Origin: CAZUCD01 sp964618855
Lineage (GTDB): Bacteria; Sumerlaeota; Sumerlaeia; SLMS01; JANRJK01
Assembly (NCBI GenBank): GCA_964618855.1
Contig: CAZUCD010000019.1
Span: forward strand, 1-34,660
DNA length: 34,660 nt
Reading direction: 5' to 3'
The translations under genes and the position numbers were made by a program. Below the pieces are notes generated by a model. That model was not told where the DNA came from. It made no database searches and saw only the letters and a program-made list of their open reading frames with translations. Of this stretch, positions 16,378-24,286 are shown piece by piece. The first letter of the stretch is position 1; each line of letters starts with the position of its first letter.

Positions 16378-19300
16378 ATGACCCGCCACACGCATCTCAC
16401 GGGTGTGTTCCGCGTTGCCATTGCTTCACTTCTGCTCGTGGCAGGGCTGGCTCCCGCCTCGGACTACCTCGCCCTGCGCGAGGAAGCCGACCGGCTCCTC
16501 GCACGCGAGGCGCTTCTCCGGGACCTTCCGCCCCCCCTGCCCCTTCCGCCACCGACGTCGGGCAGCCCCGAGTACCTCATCCGCGTCATCCATCTGATTC
16601 CGACAGATCGCGTGCCGGCGCTGTCCGCAGACTACGCGACCAAGGTCGCCAACATCACGGCACGGGCTCGCGTGATGCTCGAGGGGCTCAACGACTTCTA
16701 CATCGATGAGCAGGAGCAGCACGGCCTGACCCCCGGCAAGCCGATGAACATCGAACGCGAGGCCGATGGGCAGATTCGCGTCATCATCCTGGAGGGAACG
16801 CGGCCCACCACGGGCGCCAGCGGCTACTGGGGCAACACGACCGGACTCGACGGCAATGCCGTGTACTTCAACTCGCTCACGGACATCTTCGGGAGCTACA
16901 CCGCCGCGGTCGCCGCGTCGCAAAAGACGAGTTGGATCATCCTCCCCGACACGTTGACCGTCGAAAGCGACGGGAGCGGGGGCCAGATCTACCGTGGCTA
17001 CATGGGCCTTGGGGGCAGCGCAGGGACGCAGGGCTATGGTGGCTTTGGATTCATGGCGTCCGGTGTCCTCGACCATTTCCACATCCCCACTGGCCCGACT
17101 CCCGCGGAACGCATCGCCGCGCTGGAGGCGACGCTCTGCGATTCAACGCTGGTGCATACCATCGGAGGCTACACCGGCAACATGTCGGGCACCCCGCCGG
17201 CGTGCGCCGCATCTCGCAACCTCATGCGCGGCGAGTTCGCCAGCATCTACCTCGGCGTGCTCGGTCACGAGTTTCTCCATGGCCTGCGACTCGGGCACGA
17301 CAGCCTGACGCCGGGTGGCCTCATGGGCAGCGGCTACCCCCGCATGGGGGCCACGATTAGGACCATCCACGGCATGGCGGCCTGCGGCTCCGTTCCCCTG
17401 TTGAATCCTCCGAATTGCATTGCGACGGCCATGGGGGAAGCCTTCGCCAACTACATCCACCACAACCCCTACTTCAACGTCACGGCCGACCCGGACAAGA
17501 TCGACCCCGTGATGGACATCGCGTGGCCCCCGACGGGATACTACAATGAGGTGCAGGCCGCGCAGGAGGCGGCCCCATACATCTTCAACATCGCGGGGAT
17601 GCCCGGTTCCGGCACGCCCATGAACCTGGGCATCTTCTACTATCCCGGCGGCATGGTGAACTACGACTTCTTTGCGGGCGGCACACGCGCCGAGGGGCCG
17701 TGGCACGACTACTTCTTTGACAAGTTCGTGGGCCGGCGCCGCATGACCGGGGTCGCCACGGACTTGGCCGGAAACATGCGCGAAATCGACTCCGACACCT
17801 TCGGCATGATCTACACGACGGCGGAGATGGGAACGAGTTGGGGGTCCGTCCGCTGGGTCCGCCGTCCGCCGGGGGAGGACCCGCGCCCCCGCGACGGCAG
17901 CAAGCCCCTGGGCACCTTTCACAACCCGTACTCCGACATCCAGACCGCCATGAACGCCGCGATCCCAAACTACGGCGTCATCATGATCGGGGAGGGCATC
18001 TGGCCCATTTCCACCCCCTTGCGCTCGAACCGCTCACTCCATGTCACCGGAGAGGGCGTCGGCCGCACCATCCTGGATGGAGGCGGCACCGTCAGCAGCA
18101 TCTTCATCGACGATACCGGCGCCTCGAAGTTCGAGGAGTGCAACATTGCCAACCTCGTTCTGCGCAACGCCATGGCTGGCATCCGCAAGACAAACGGCAA
18201 CGTCAGCTACAACTACTCCATCACCAACTGCGTGTTCAACAACATCACCGGGACCGCGCTGGACCTGCCGAACAACCGGGGCAACGTGGAGGTTTCCCAG
18301 AACACCATCGCGGGATGCGGCAACGGAATCCGCATGACCAACTACCAGCCGTTCAACCCCCCCGACCGGTTCATCTTCCGCAACAACATCGTCGCGTTCT
18401 GCACGGGCGAGGGCATCCGCCTCGACGCGATCCAGAATCTCTACACCAATGATTACCTCGGCTACAATTTGTCGCATGGCAACGGGACGAACTGGGTGGG
18501 TTCAGGGGATGGTTCCACCTCGTACGCCTCGAACCGGCTCACCGGCGAAGTGACGACTGCTCCCCAGTTCATTGCCTATCCCCCCTCCATTCCCGCCGAC
18601 TTGCGCATTCAGGGCACTTCGCCCGCCTACCGAACGGGCCACACCCGCACGGAGCATCAGGACGCCTCGCGCCGGGACATGGGAGCCTTCATCAACACGG
18701 CGGTCCAGACCATCTCACTCGCCTCGGCTGCGGGTGCGCTTGTGAACGCGCCCATCGTCGTGACGGCGACGCTGTCCGCAGCGCCCGCCGGTGGGACGTT
18801 CACTTCCTCGGACGTGGCCACGACGAACGCCTCCGTGAGTGGGTTCTCCGGCAGCGGCACTTCGTGGTCGTGGACCCTCACGCCGGCCGCGGACGGGGCT
18901 TTTTCGTGCAGCGTGCCGACTGCGGCCTTCACCGATGGCGCCTCCAATTCGAACTCGTTCTCGAATGTGCTCGCCCGTACGCACGACGGAACTGCGCCGA
19001 CCATCGCACTTTCGTCGGCCGCGCCGGATCCGACGAACGCCGCCTTCACAGTCACGGCGACACTGTCCGAGGCGCCTGCGGCCGGCTCATTCACCAGCTC
19101 CGACGTCACCACCTCCAATGCGACTATCAGCGGCTTCACGGGGGCCGGTTTGAATTGGAGTTGGACCCTCAACCCGTCCGGTCAGGGCGCGGTCTCGTGC
19201 TCGGTGGACGCTGCGGCCTTCTCCGACCCCGCGACCAATGGGAACACTGCCTCGAACTCGGTCGCGCGGACCTTCGACTCGGTTGCGCCCACGATCACGC

Positions 19301-20322
19301 TCTCATCTGCGGCCCCGGACCCGACCAATGCGGCCATCACGGTGGCCGCCATCCTTTCGGAGGCGCCGGCATCCGGCACATTCACGGCGGGTGACGTAGG
19401 CGCATCGAACGCCGCGGTGAGCGGTTTCTCCGGAAGCGGTACGAACTGGAGTTGGACGCTAACCCCCATTGCGGAAGGACCGTTTTCGTGCTCGGTCGGC
19501 GCGGGCTCCATCGCCGACGACGCGACGAACGCGAACACTTCCGCCTCGAACGCGCTCATGCGGGTTTACGACTCGACCACCCCGGTTTCCGTCCTTTCCG
19601 CGGCCGCCGACCCGACGCGCGTCGGAACTGAGCTCTCGCTCCCCTTCACGGCCACGGACTCGAGCAGTGTAACGACCAACCTCTGGGTCCGCACACCCGG
19701 ATCCGGAGGCTTTTCGGACTCCGGACTGTCCCAGCCCGGCTCCTCGGGGTCATTCGCCTACGCGACCACCGTCGGCCTGAATGGCCTGTACGAGTTCGCC
19801 ACGCGGGCGACCGACGCGGCGGGGAACGTCGAGGCGGCGCCTTCCGCGGCCGAGGCGGCGATCCTGCTCAACACGGTCCCGAACGGTGCATTCACCCAGG
19901 TCGCGCCGTCGCCCACTGCGACCCTGCTCTTCCCCATGACGGACGACTTGGACATGCTGGTCAGCCTCACGGGGGCGACGCCCGGCGGCTCCGTGACGGT
20001 GGCTCGCACGGCGCCGCTCGGATCCGCGCCGGCCGGGCTCCAGGCCGAGCGTCTGATCAACGAGTACCTCTCGATCTCCCAGTCGGGCCTCGGGGCCTTC
20101 ACCGCCGAGATCACCTGGAACTTCGACCCTTCCAGCGACGATGCCCTCACGGGGGTCGTGAACACGGTTTACCGGTACAATGCTGGCGTGCAGACGGGGA
20201 GTTTCCCCGCAACTCCGTCCGGCGCCCAGATCGTCGTACCCGGTGTCGGCGCATTCTCGGAGTGGTATGCAGGGAACAACGACACGAGCGTTGCGGACTG
20301 GAGCCTCCACGAACAGCCGTAA
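16378..20322 (+). CDS. Large secreted metalloprotease-like protein with beta-helix and Ig-like repeats
   Basis: ATG at 16378 places a good signal peptide (MTRHTHLTGVFRVAIASLLL, then VAGLAPASD) at the start, with GGAG 10 bases upstream; the frame is open to 16306 but those residues are not part of a signal. The first third contains HEFLHGLRLGH (H297, E298, H301, H307), a HExxHxxxxxH zinc site, followed by GGLMGSG (M316) as a possible Met-turn, so this is probably an active secreted zinc protease of an unassigned metzincin-like family. From about residue 500 a DUF1565/NosD-type right-handed beta-helix follows (GTFHNPYSDIQTAMNAA, NNRGNVEVSQNTIAGCGNGI). Three 97-residue Ig-like repeats come next, then a fourth Ig/PKD-like domain and a C-terminal beta-domain. 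The last residues, DTSVADWSLHEQP, match the end of the giant protein upstream. It stands alone, 120 bases after priA. Confidence 0.85.
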   Translation: MTRHTHLTGVFRVAIASLLLVAGLAPASDYLALREEADRLLAREALLRDLPPPLPLPPPTSGSPEYLIRVIHLIPTDRVPALSADYATKVANITARARVMLEGLNDFYIDEQEQHGLTPGKPMNIEREADGQIRVIILEGTRPTTGASGYWGNTTGLDGNAVYFNSLTDIFGSYTAAVAASQKTSWIILPDTLTVESDGSGGQIYRGYMGLGGSAGTQGYGGFGFMASGVLDHFHIPTGPTPAERIAALEATLCDSTLVHTIGGYTGNMSGTPPACAASRNLMRGEFASIYLGVLGHEFLHGLRLGHDSLTPGGLMGSGYPRMGATIRTIHGMAACGSVPLLNPPNCIATAMGEAFANYIHHNPYFNVTADPDKIDPVMDIAWPPTGYYNEVQAAQEAAPYIFNIAGMPGSGTPMNLGIFYYPGGMVNYDFFAGGTRAEGPWHDYFFDKFVGRRRMTGVATDLAGNMREIDSDTFGMIYTTAEMGTSWGSVRWVRRPPGEDPRPRDGSKPLGTFHNPYSDIQTAMNAAIPNYGVIMIGEGIWPISTPLRSNRSLHVTGEGVGRTILDGGGTVSSIFIDDTGASKFEECNIANLVLRNAMAGIRKTNGNVSYNYSITNCVFNNITGTALDLPNNRGNVEVSQNTIAGCGNGIRMTNYQPFNPPDRFIFRNNIVAFCTGEGIRLDAIQNLYTNDYLGYNLSHGNGTNWVGSGDGSTSYASNRLTGEVTTAPQFIAYPPSIPADLRIQGTSPAYRTGHTRTEHQDASRRDMGAFINTAVQTISLASAAGALVNAPIVVTATLSAAPAGGTFTSSDVATTNASVSGFSGSGTSWSWTLTPAADGAFSCSVPTAAFTDGASNSNSFSNVLARTHDGTAPTIALSSAAPDPTNAAFTVTATLSEAPAAGSFTSSDVTTSNATISGFTGAGLNWSWTLNPSGQGAVSCSVDAAAFSDPATNGNTASNSVARTFDSVAPTITLSSAAPDPTNAAITVAAILSEAPASGTFTAGDVGASNAAVSGFSGSGTNWSWTLTPIAEGPFSCSVGAGSIADDATNANTSASNALMRVYDSTTPVSVLSAAADPTRVGTELSLPFTATDSSSVTTNLWVRTPGSGGFSDSGLSQPGSSGSFAYATTVGLNGLYEFATRATDAAGNVEAAPSAAEAAILLNTVPNGAFTQVAPSPTATLLFPMTDDLDMLVSLTGATPGGSVTVARTAPLGSAPAGLQAERLINEYLSISQSGLGAFTAEITWNFDPSSDDALTGVVNTVYRYNAGVQTGSFPATPSGAQIVVPGVGAFSEWYAGNNDTSVADWSLHEQP
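18709..19584 (+). repeat. Three tandem 97-residue bacterial Ig-like repeats (291-bp period)
   Basis: Units begin at 18709, 19000 and 19291, exactly 291 bases apart, each with TIxLxSAAxDPTNAAxxVTA, SxAPxxGxFTxxDV, SGFxGxGxxWSWTLxPxxxG and SCSVxxxxxxDxAxNxNxxS. They are Big-type Ig-like domains that extend and display the catalytic region. The near-constant length and high similarity indicate duplication within the gene, and long-read data could show copy-number variation here. Confidence 0.85.
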
Positions 20323-20402
20323 CCCCTGAACGGGATCATCCCTCCGCCCCTGCCAATCAGGTTGCACGGCGGGGGGGAGGAGAAGAGAATAACCCCCGGC
20401 GA

Positions 20403-20416
20403 CGCGTCATGACGCG
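20403..20416. promoter_or_regulatory. 14-bp perfect palindrome upstream of the TatD-radical SAM gene
   Basis: CGCGTCATGACGCG is a perfect palindrome ending 24 bases before the ATG at 20441. It is flanked by CCCCC (about 20393-20397) and GGGGG (20426-20430), which could extend pairing into a larger hairpin that would cover the AGGGGG ribosome binding site. It could act as an operator or as translation-level control. Both roles are inferred from position. Confidence 0.35.
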
Positions 20417-20440
20417 CGCACGACAGGGGGCCACTGCGGC

Positions 20441-21835
20441 ATGTTCTTCGATTCGCACGCGCATCTGCACGACGCCAAGTTCGAGCGCGACATCGAGCGC
20501 GTCCTCGACCGGGCGCGTGTCGCGGGGGTGACGCGCGTCATCACGCTGGGCGACAACCTGGCCTCAAGCAGGCGCGCCTTCTCGCTGTCGCAGCGTGCCC
20601 CGGAGGTCCTCGCCGCCGTGGGTGTCCATCCCCACGCGGCAGCCGAGTGGAACGGCGACTCGGAGAAGGTGCTGCGCGAACTGGCGGACTCCAGACGCGT
20701 TGTCGCGATCGGTGAGATCGGCCTCGACTACCATCACCACAAGTTCGGGCACGACAAGCAGCGCGACGTCTTCCGGCGCCAGCTCGCGATCGCCCGCGAT
20801 CTCCACCTCCCCGTCTCGATGCACTGCCGGGAGTCCTACGCGGACCTGATCGAGGACCTGCGCACCGAGCGCGGGCCGGAGATCGGCGGCGTCTGCCACT
20901 GCTTCTCGGGCACGCTCGCGGACGCCCGGGCATTCGTGGAGATGGGGTTCGTCCTCGGCGTCGGCGGGACGATCACCTACCCGAACGCGGGTGAGCTCCG
21001 GGATGTCATCAAGGCGATTGGCATCCAGCACATCATCCTCGAGACGGACGCCCCCTACCTCGCCCCCCAGTCCAAGCGCGGCCGGCGCAACGAGCCCGCG
21101 AACCTCCCCATCGCCGCAAAGGCGCTCGCCCAACTCCTGGGCGAGACCTATCGGGACGTGGCGCGCGTGACCACGTACAACACGGAGCGCGCCTTCAAGC
21201 TCTCCCGCGACCATGCCCCCGAGTCCGTCTACGTCATTGCGAACCAGATTCACGTTAACCTGACGAACCTGTGCACCAACAACTGCGACTTCTGCCTGCG
21301 CCATGGGGACGGCTACTACCGCGGCCACAAGGTGCGCCTCGACTCAGCCCCGCATGTGGAGGAGATCATGCGGCTCGCCTTCCAGGACGGGTACGAGGTC
21401 TATCACGAACTCGTTTTCAGCGGCCTTGGTGAATCGTTCTTCCGGCTGGAGGAGATCGTCCGCATCGCGACCGCGGCGAAGGAGAAAGGCAAGCGCACGA
21501 TCGTGCAGACGAATGGCCAGGGGCTGCTCCTGCACGGCCCCGAACTGTGGACCAAGCTCGGCAACTCGATCGACGAGTTCAGCGTGTCCCTCAATGCGCC
21601 AGACCGCGACACGTACAATGCCCTCTGCCACCCCGGCGACCCGGAGCACGCTTTCCCCGCCGTTCTCGAGTTTGTCCGCCAGGCCCGCGACCGGGGATTC
21701 AAGGTCGTCCTGACGGCGATGAAGCTCCCGGAGGTGGACCTCGGTGCCACGCGCGCCCTGGCCGCCGAACTAGGGCTCCCTCTGCAGGTCCACACTCGCG
21801 AGCCGATCTTCGAGGAAGAAGTCCTGCGCACCTGA
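20441..21835 (+). CDS. tatD: TatD-family DNase fused to a TatD-associated radical SAM domain
   Basis: Residues 1-255 are a complete TatD metal-dependent hydrolase: FFDSHAHLHD (metal-binding HxH), VGVHPH, AIGEIGLDYH, PVSMHCRES, CHCFSG and ILETDAPYLAP. TatD proteins are Mg-dependent 3'-5' exonucleases or deacylases of the amidohydrolase fold. From about residue 268 a second domain begins (YVIANQIHVNLTNLCTNNCD): CTNNCDFC gives the CxxxCxxC cluster of radical SAM enzymes, followed by ELVFSGLGESF (the GGE-like SAM motif), VQTNGQG and FSVSLNAPDRDTYNAL. This second part matches the TatD-linked radical SAM family (TIGR04038-like), usually a separate neighbouring gene. The fused protein is 464 residues. 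AGGGGG at 20425-20430 serves as ribosome binding site. The radical SAM substrate is unknown. Confidence 0.93.
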   Translation: MFFDSHAHLHDAKFERDIERVLDRARVAGVTRVITLGDNLASSRRAFSLSQRAPEVLAAVGVHPHAAAEWNGDSEKVLRELADSRRVVAIGEIGLDYHHHKFGHDKQRDVFRRQLAIARDLHLPVSMHCRESYADLIEDLRTERGPEIGGVCHCFSGTLADARAFVEMGFVLGVGGTITYPNAGELRDVIKAIGIQHIILETDAPYLAPQSKRGRRNEPANLPIAAKALAQLLGETYRDVARVTTYNTERAFKLSRDHAPESVYVIANQIHVNLTNLCTNNCDFCLRHGDGYYRGHKVRLDSAPHVEEIMRLAFQDGYEVYHELVFSGLGESFFRLEEIVRIATAAKEKGKRTIVQTNGQGLLLHGPELWTKLGNSIDEFSVSLNAPDRDTYNALCHPGDPEHAFPAVLEFVRQARDRGFKVVLTAMKLPEVDLGATRALAAELGLPLQVHTREPIFEEEVLRT

Positions 21836-21876
21836 TCTCAGGCGGCGTCCTGCCGTCCCGTTCCTGAACCGAGCCG

Positions 21877-22161
21877 CTACTCCAGCCCGCAGCCAACTTC
21901 CAGCAGGCGCATCAGGCTCGCGCGCGTGACGCGGACACTGCGCTCCCCGAGTTTCACCGATTCGAGGATTCCCATTCCGATCATTTCGTAGACGCGCTGT
22001 CTCGGCACGTCGAGCAGGCGGGCGACCTTGGTCGGCCTGACCAGCGGCGGCAGGGGCCCGATTTCGCGCAGCACGGCCTCGAGCCTGTCGCGCCGCGCCA
22101 ACGACTCCACGGCACGCCCGTGGGCGCAGGGGATCGTGTCCGATGGAAGTTTGTCCGGCAT
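21877..22161 (-). CDS. Excisionase-like helix-turn-helix DNA-binding protein
   Basis: The product is 94 residues. The second half (VRPTKVARLLDVPRQRVYEM, then IGMGILESVKLGERSVRVTR) is the MerR-like winged HTH of the excisionase/HTH_17 family, which binds DNA directly and in phages acts as a recombination directionality factor. ATG at 22161 is supported by AGGAG nine bases upstream; the frame is open to 22269 but the upstream part crosses the terminator of the next gene. It converges with the TatD fusion gene (41 bases between stops). There is no integrase, att site or phage gene nearby, so a chromosomal regulator is more likely than an active excisionase. Confidence 0.75.
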   Translation of the reverse strand: MPDKLPSDTIPCAHGRAVESLARRDRLEAVLREIGPLPPLVRPTKVARLLDVPRQRVYEMIGMGILESVKLGERSVRVTRASLMRLLEVGCGLE

Positions 22162-22245
22162 CGAGGCTTGCTCCTCCGAGGGGTGACGATGCCCTGCCCC
22201 GGATGCGGCGTCCCTTGGCCGCCCTCGAATGCCCGTCGGATGCGC

Positions 22246-22283
22246 CTCAAAATGAATCCGGGCGGCCATCGCTGGCCGCCCGG
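22246..22283 (-). terminator. Rho-independent terminator after the first TIGR04073-like gene
   Basis: On the minus strand CCGGGCGGCCA and TGGCCGCCCGG (22258-22268 and 22273-22283) form a perfect 11-bp stem with a four-base loop, followed by ATTCATTTT (22249-22257). It lies 27 bases past the stop at 22310 and separates that gene from the HTH gene. Confidence 0.85.
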
Positions 22284-22309
22284 GTTGATGCGAGGATTTG
22301 CGGAAAGTC

Positions 22310-22846
22310 TCAGTACGTGCGGCTGCTCATCGAGGCGTTCACCGAGGATGCGCGCGACGTGTTCGACGTGTTGTAGCCCGTCGAGCGCCCGTAGTCCACG
22401 GCGGCGTCCGTGTTCTGGGAGGCGGCCATGTACTCGTCCTGGAAGAGGGGGAGGCGATCGCCCCAAACGGTCGGCAGGATGAACTCGGGCTTCATGATGG
22501 GGTCATAGTCTCCCGGGACCGGGAAGGGGAAGCTGACGATCTCGTACACGCCGGCGAGCGTGCGGGCGACCGTCCAACCCACACCCTTGATCGAGCCGAG
22601 GATCGTGCCGGTGAAGGGGTCGGTCTTGCGCCACTCGCGGGCGATGTTGCGGGGAATCTCGACCCAGCCGAGGAGGACGTTGCTGACGCCGCGACCGAGC
22701 TTGTGGAACATCAGGTTGATGTCCGAGCGGTCGCGCTGGCCGTCCTCGGGCGTCTCGCGGCCCGCGAACACGTTGGTCGGCAGCGAGGCAAGGCAGCCAA
22801 TCAGGAGGATGGCGAAGAACGAAAGGAGCGAACGTTTGTCGCGCAT
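22310..22846 (-). CDS. Exosortase system-associated protein, TIGR04073-like (paralogue A)
   Basis: This is a small secreted protein whose family tends to occur in genomes with exosortase/PEP-CTERM sorting; its molecular role is unknown. A signal peptide (LLSFFAILLIGCLASLPTNV) precedes the family core LGRGVSNVLLGWVEIPRNI, KTDPFTGTILGSIKGVG and GVYEIVSFPFPVP. The tail after residue 130 is polar and Ser/Asn-rich. I chose ATG at 22846 because the signal starts there; GTG at 22864 has no better ribosome binding site. It shares its core with the next gene upstream, so the two are paralogues in tandem, 54 bases apart, probably in one transcript ended by the terminator at 22246-22283. Confidence 0.85.
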   Translation of the reverse strand: MRDKRSLLSFFAILLIGCLASLPTNVFAGRETPEDGQRDRSDINLMFHKLGRGVSNVLLGWVEIPRNIAREWRKTDPFTGTILGSIKGVGWTVARTLAGVYEIVSFPFPVPGDYDPIMKPEFILPTVWGDRLPLFQDEYMAASQNTDAAVDYGRSTGYNTSNTSRASSVNASMSSRTY

Positions 22847-22900
22847 GGGGGAGGATTTCTCCACGGGGATGACCGACGCCTACGGGACCTGATCTAACTC

Positions 22901-23287
22901 TTACTCGACCTCGTCGATGAAGGGGAACTCTTCCCGCTGGATCGACTGGTAGTTGTTGTTGAACACATCGACGGGGAAGGTGACGACGTCGGTGACGCCG
23001 AGCCCAAGCCGCCTGCCCGTGAACCAGATGCCGCGACCCAGGCCCGTGAAGAAGCCCGTGAACGGATCGGTGTTCTGGATCTCGCGGTTGATCTCGATGG
23101 GCACCTCAAGCCAGCAGAAAAACGTGTTTCCGACCCCACGCCAGAGCTTGTTGGTGATCTTGCTCGCGTAGGTTGAGCCGTAGAGGGGACCGCGCGCGGG
23201 CGCGTCCATCGGGGCCAATGCCGCAACCGCCAGAACCGCCCCGAGGGCCAACGCGAGTCGGCGGCGGGGGATACGGATTCGGCGCAT
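22901..23287 (-). CDS. Exosortase system-associated protein, TIGR04073-like (paralogue B)
   Basis: A basic, Ala-rich signal peptide (MRRIRIPRRRLALALGAVLA, then VAALAPMDAPARG) precedes WRGVGNTFFCWLEVPIEI, NTDPFTGFFTGLGRG and VTDVVTFPVDVFNN, which line up with paralogue A (RGVSN/GWVEIPRNI/TDPFTG/FPFPV). The product is 128 residues and, unlike A, ends soon after the core. ATG at 23287 has GGAGGA seven bases upstream; the longer frame to 23377 is not needed. The single Cys in FFCW is unusual relative to A. It is probably first of the two-gene unit, driven by the possible promoter at 23346-23374. Confidence 0.8.
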   Translation of the reverse strand: MRRIRIPRRRLALALGAVLAVAALAPMDAPARGPLYGSTYASKITNKLWRGVGNTFFCWLEVPIEINREIQNTDPFTGFFTGLGRGIWFTGRRLGLGVTDVVTFPVDVFNNNYQSIQREEFPFIDEVE

Positions 23288-23345
23288 GGAAGATTCCTCC
23301 AGCAATCGGGGGGTGACGCCTAGGGTCCTGATGCAATCCATCGCG

Positions 23346-23374
23346 TTCGTATCCGCGGGCATAGGGTGACGCAA
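23346..23374 (-). promoter_or_regulatory. Possible sigma-70-like promoter for the TIGR04073 pair
   Basis: On the minus strand TTGCGT and TACGAA are separated by 17 bases and end 58 bases before the ATG at 23287. Each box matches the consensus at only three to four positions, but the spacing is right and the region is non-coding. Weak call. Confidence 0.25.
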
Positions 23375-23419
23375 CACAATTCGGCGGCGCCGACGACCCG
23401 CCTCCCACCGGTCCTCGGG

Positions 23420-24160
23420 TCAGCAGGGATCCAGCAGGTCCGTCTGGCCGCAGGGGGGAGGAACCGCGGGCCTGCCACCCCGCCCAACGCACCACGCATC
23501 AATGATTCTCCCGAGGTTGGCCTTCTCCCACTGCTGCGCCGCCACGAACCACGGATACGCCCTTTCCATGAGCCGGAACTCGGGGGAATGGTGCGTCATC
23601 CGCCCCGTGCAGCCGACGCTTGAAGGCACCACGATGTGCACCATCTCGTGGTGGATCACGCCATCGAGGTAGAATCCCGGCACGAGCGGGCTGTCCAGCA
23701 TCGGGTGGATGAGGATGGCTCGCCTGCCCACGTCCCATTGGCCGAGCGTCACATGCCTTTGCCGCCTGCGGGCCCGGGGGGGATTCGACCATCCGATTCG
23801 GTACTCGAGTTTCCCGCCAAAGCAGGTCTGGTTGATGCTCGCGGCGCGTTGCGCGAGGTCGAACACCCGACCGGCCGGTTCGAGTTCGTCCGCCACGCGG
23901 GCGAGCCGTTCGCGGTTGTGGGCGATGTAGAGCCGGACCGCGCGGCGGCTGGCCGCCGTGGGTCCCGCGACGAACTCCGCCAGAGCCGCGGCGATCTCCG
24001 GCCCGCCGTCCAGGAAAATTCGGTGCACCGAAACGTTCAGTCCGCGCCCCGGCCTCTCCGGCGTCGCGCGCAGGAGGCTGTGCGCGTTGTCCGTCACCCG
24101 CAGCCGGATCGGCCGTCCGGTGGCCTCGCTCAGGTAGCGGCGGAGTTCCTCGGCGTGCAT
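23420..24160 (-). CDS. SprT-like zinc metalloprotease domain protein
   Basis: The zinc site is clear: VIHHEMVHIVVPS (HEMVH at residues 161-165) with a third ligand in HHSPEFRLMERAYPWF (H181), the arrangement of SprT/SPRTN-like and YgjP-like proteins. Before it lie a basic helical region and CFGGKLEYRIGWS, also common in SprT-like proteins. SPRTN relatives act on DNA-protein crosslinks; for bacterial members the substrate is unknown. I chose ATG at 24160 because GGAGG sits nine bases upstream, although the frame is open to 24229. No signal peptide, so cytoplasmic; length 246 residues. It is divergent from the asparaginase gene, sharing a 126-bp intergenic region. Confidence 0.8.
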   Translation of the reverse strand: MHAEELRRYLSEATGRPIRLRVTDNAHSLLRATPERPGRGLNVSVHRIFLDGGPEIAAALAEFVAGPTAASRRAVRLYIAHNRERLARVADELEPAGRVFDLAQRAASINQTCFGGKLEYRIGWSNPPRARRRQRHVTLGQWDVGRRAILIHPMLDSPLVPGFYLDGVIHHEMVHIVVPSSVGCTGRMTHHSPEFRLMERAYPWFVAAQQWEKANLGRIIDAWCVGRGGRPAVPPPCGQTDLLDPC

Positions 24161-24286
24161 GCCGCGCAGCCTCCACACCGCGGCCCGCCCCGCAAACAGG
24201 AATCCGGTGCCGCCGGTCCCCATCCCCATTGCCGCCGGGCTACTCCGCCCGAACCCTGTCCCGAACCCCGAGCCCCCAACCCCGCC

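Noticed and set aside
20340..20386. C-rich/G-rich imperfect hairpin after the metalloprotease gene as a terminator
   Set aside because: Pairing is imperfect with bulges and no T tract; may simply be GC-rich spacer.
22181..23372. Repeated GGGTGACG(C) at 22181, 23311 and 23364 upstream of minus-strand genes as a shared operator
   Set aside because: The same string also occurs inside coding sequence (for example near 20525 and 32866), so it is common in this base composition.
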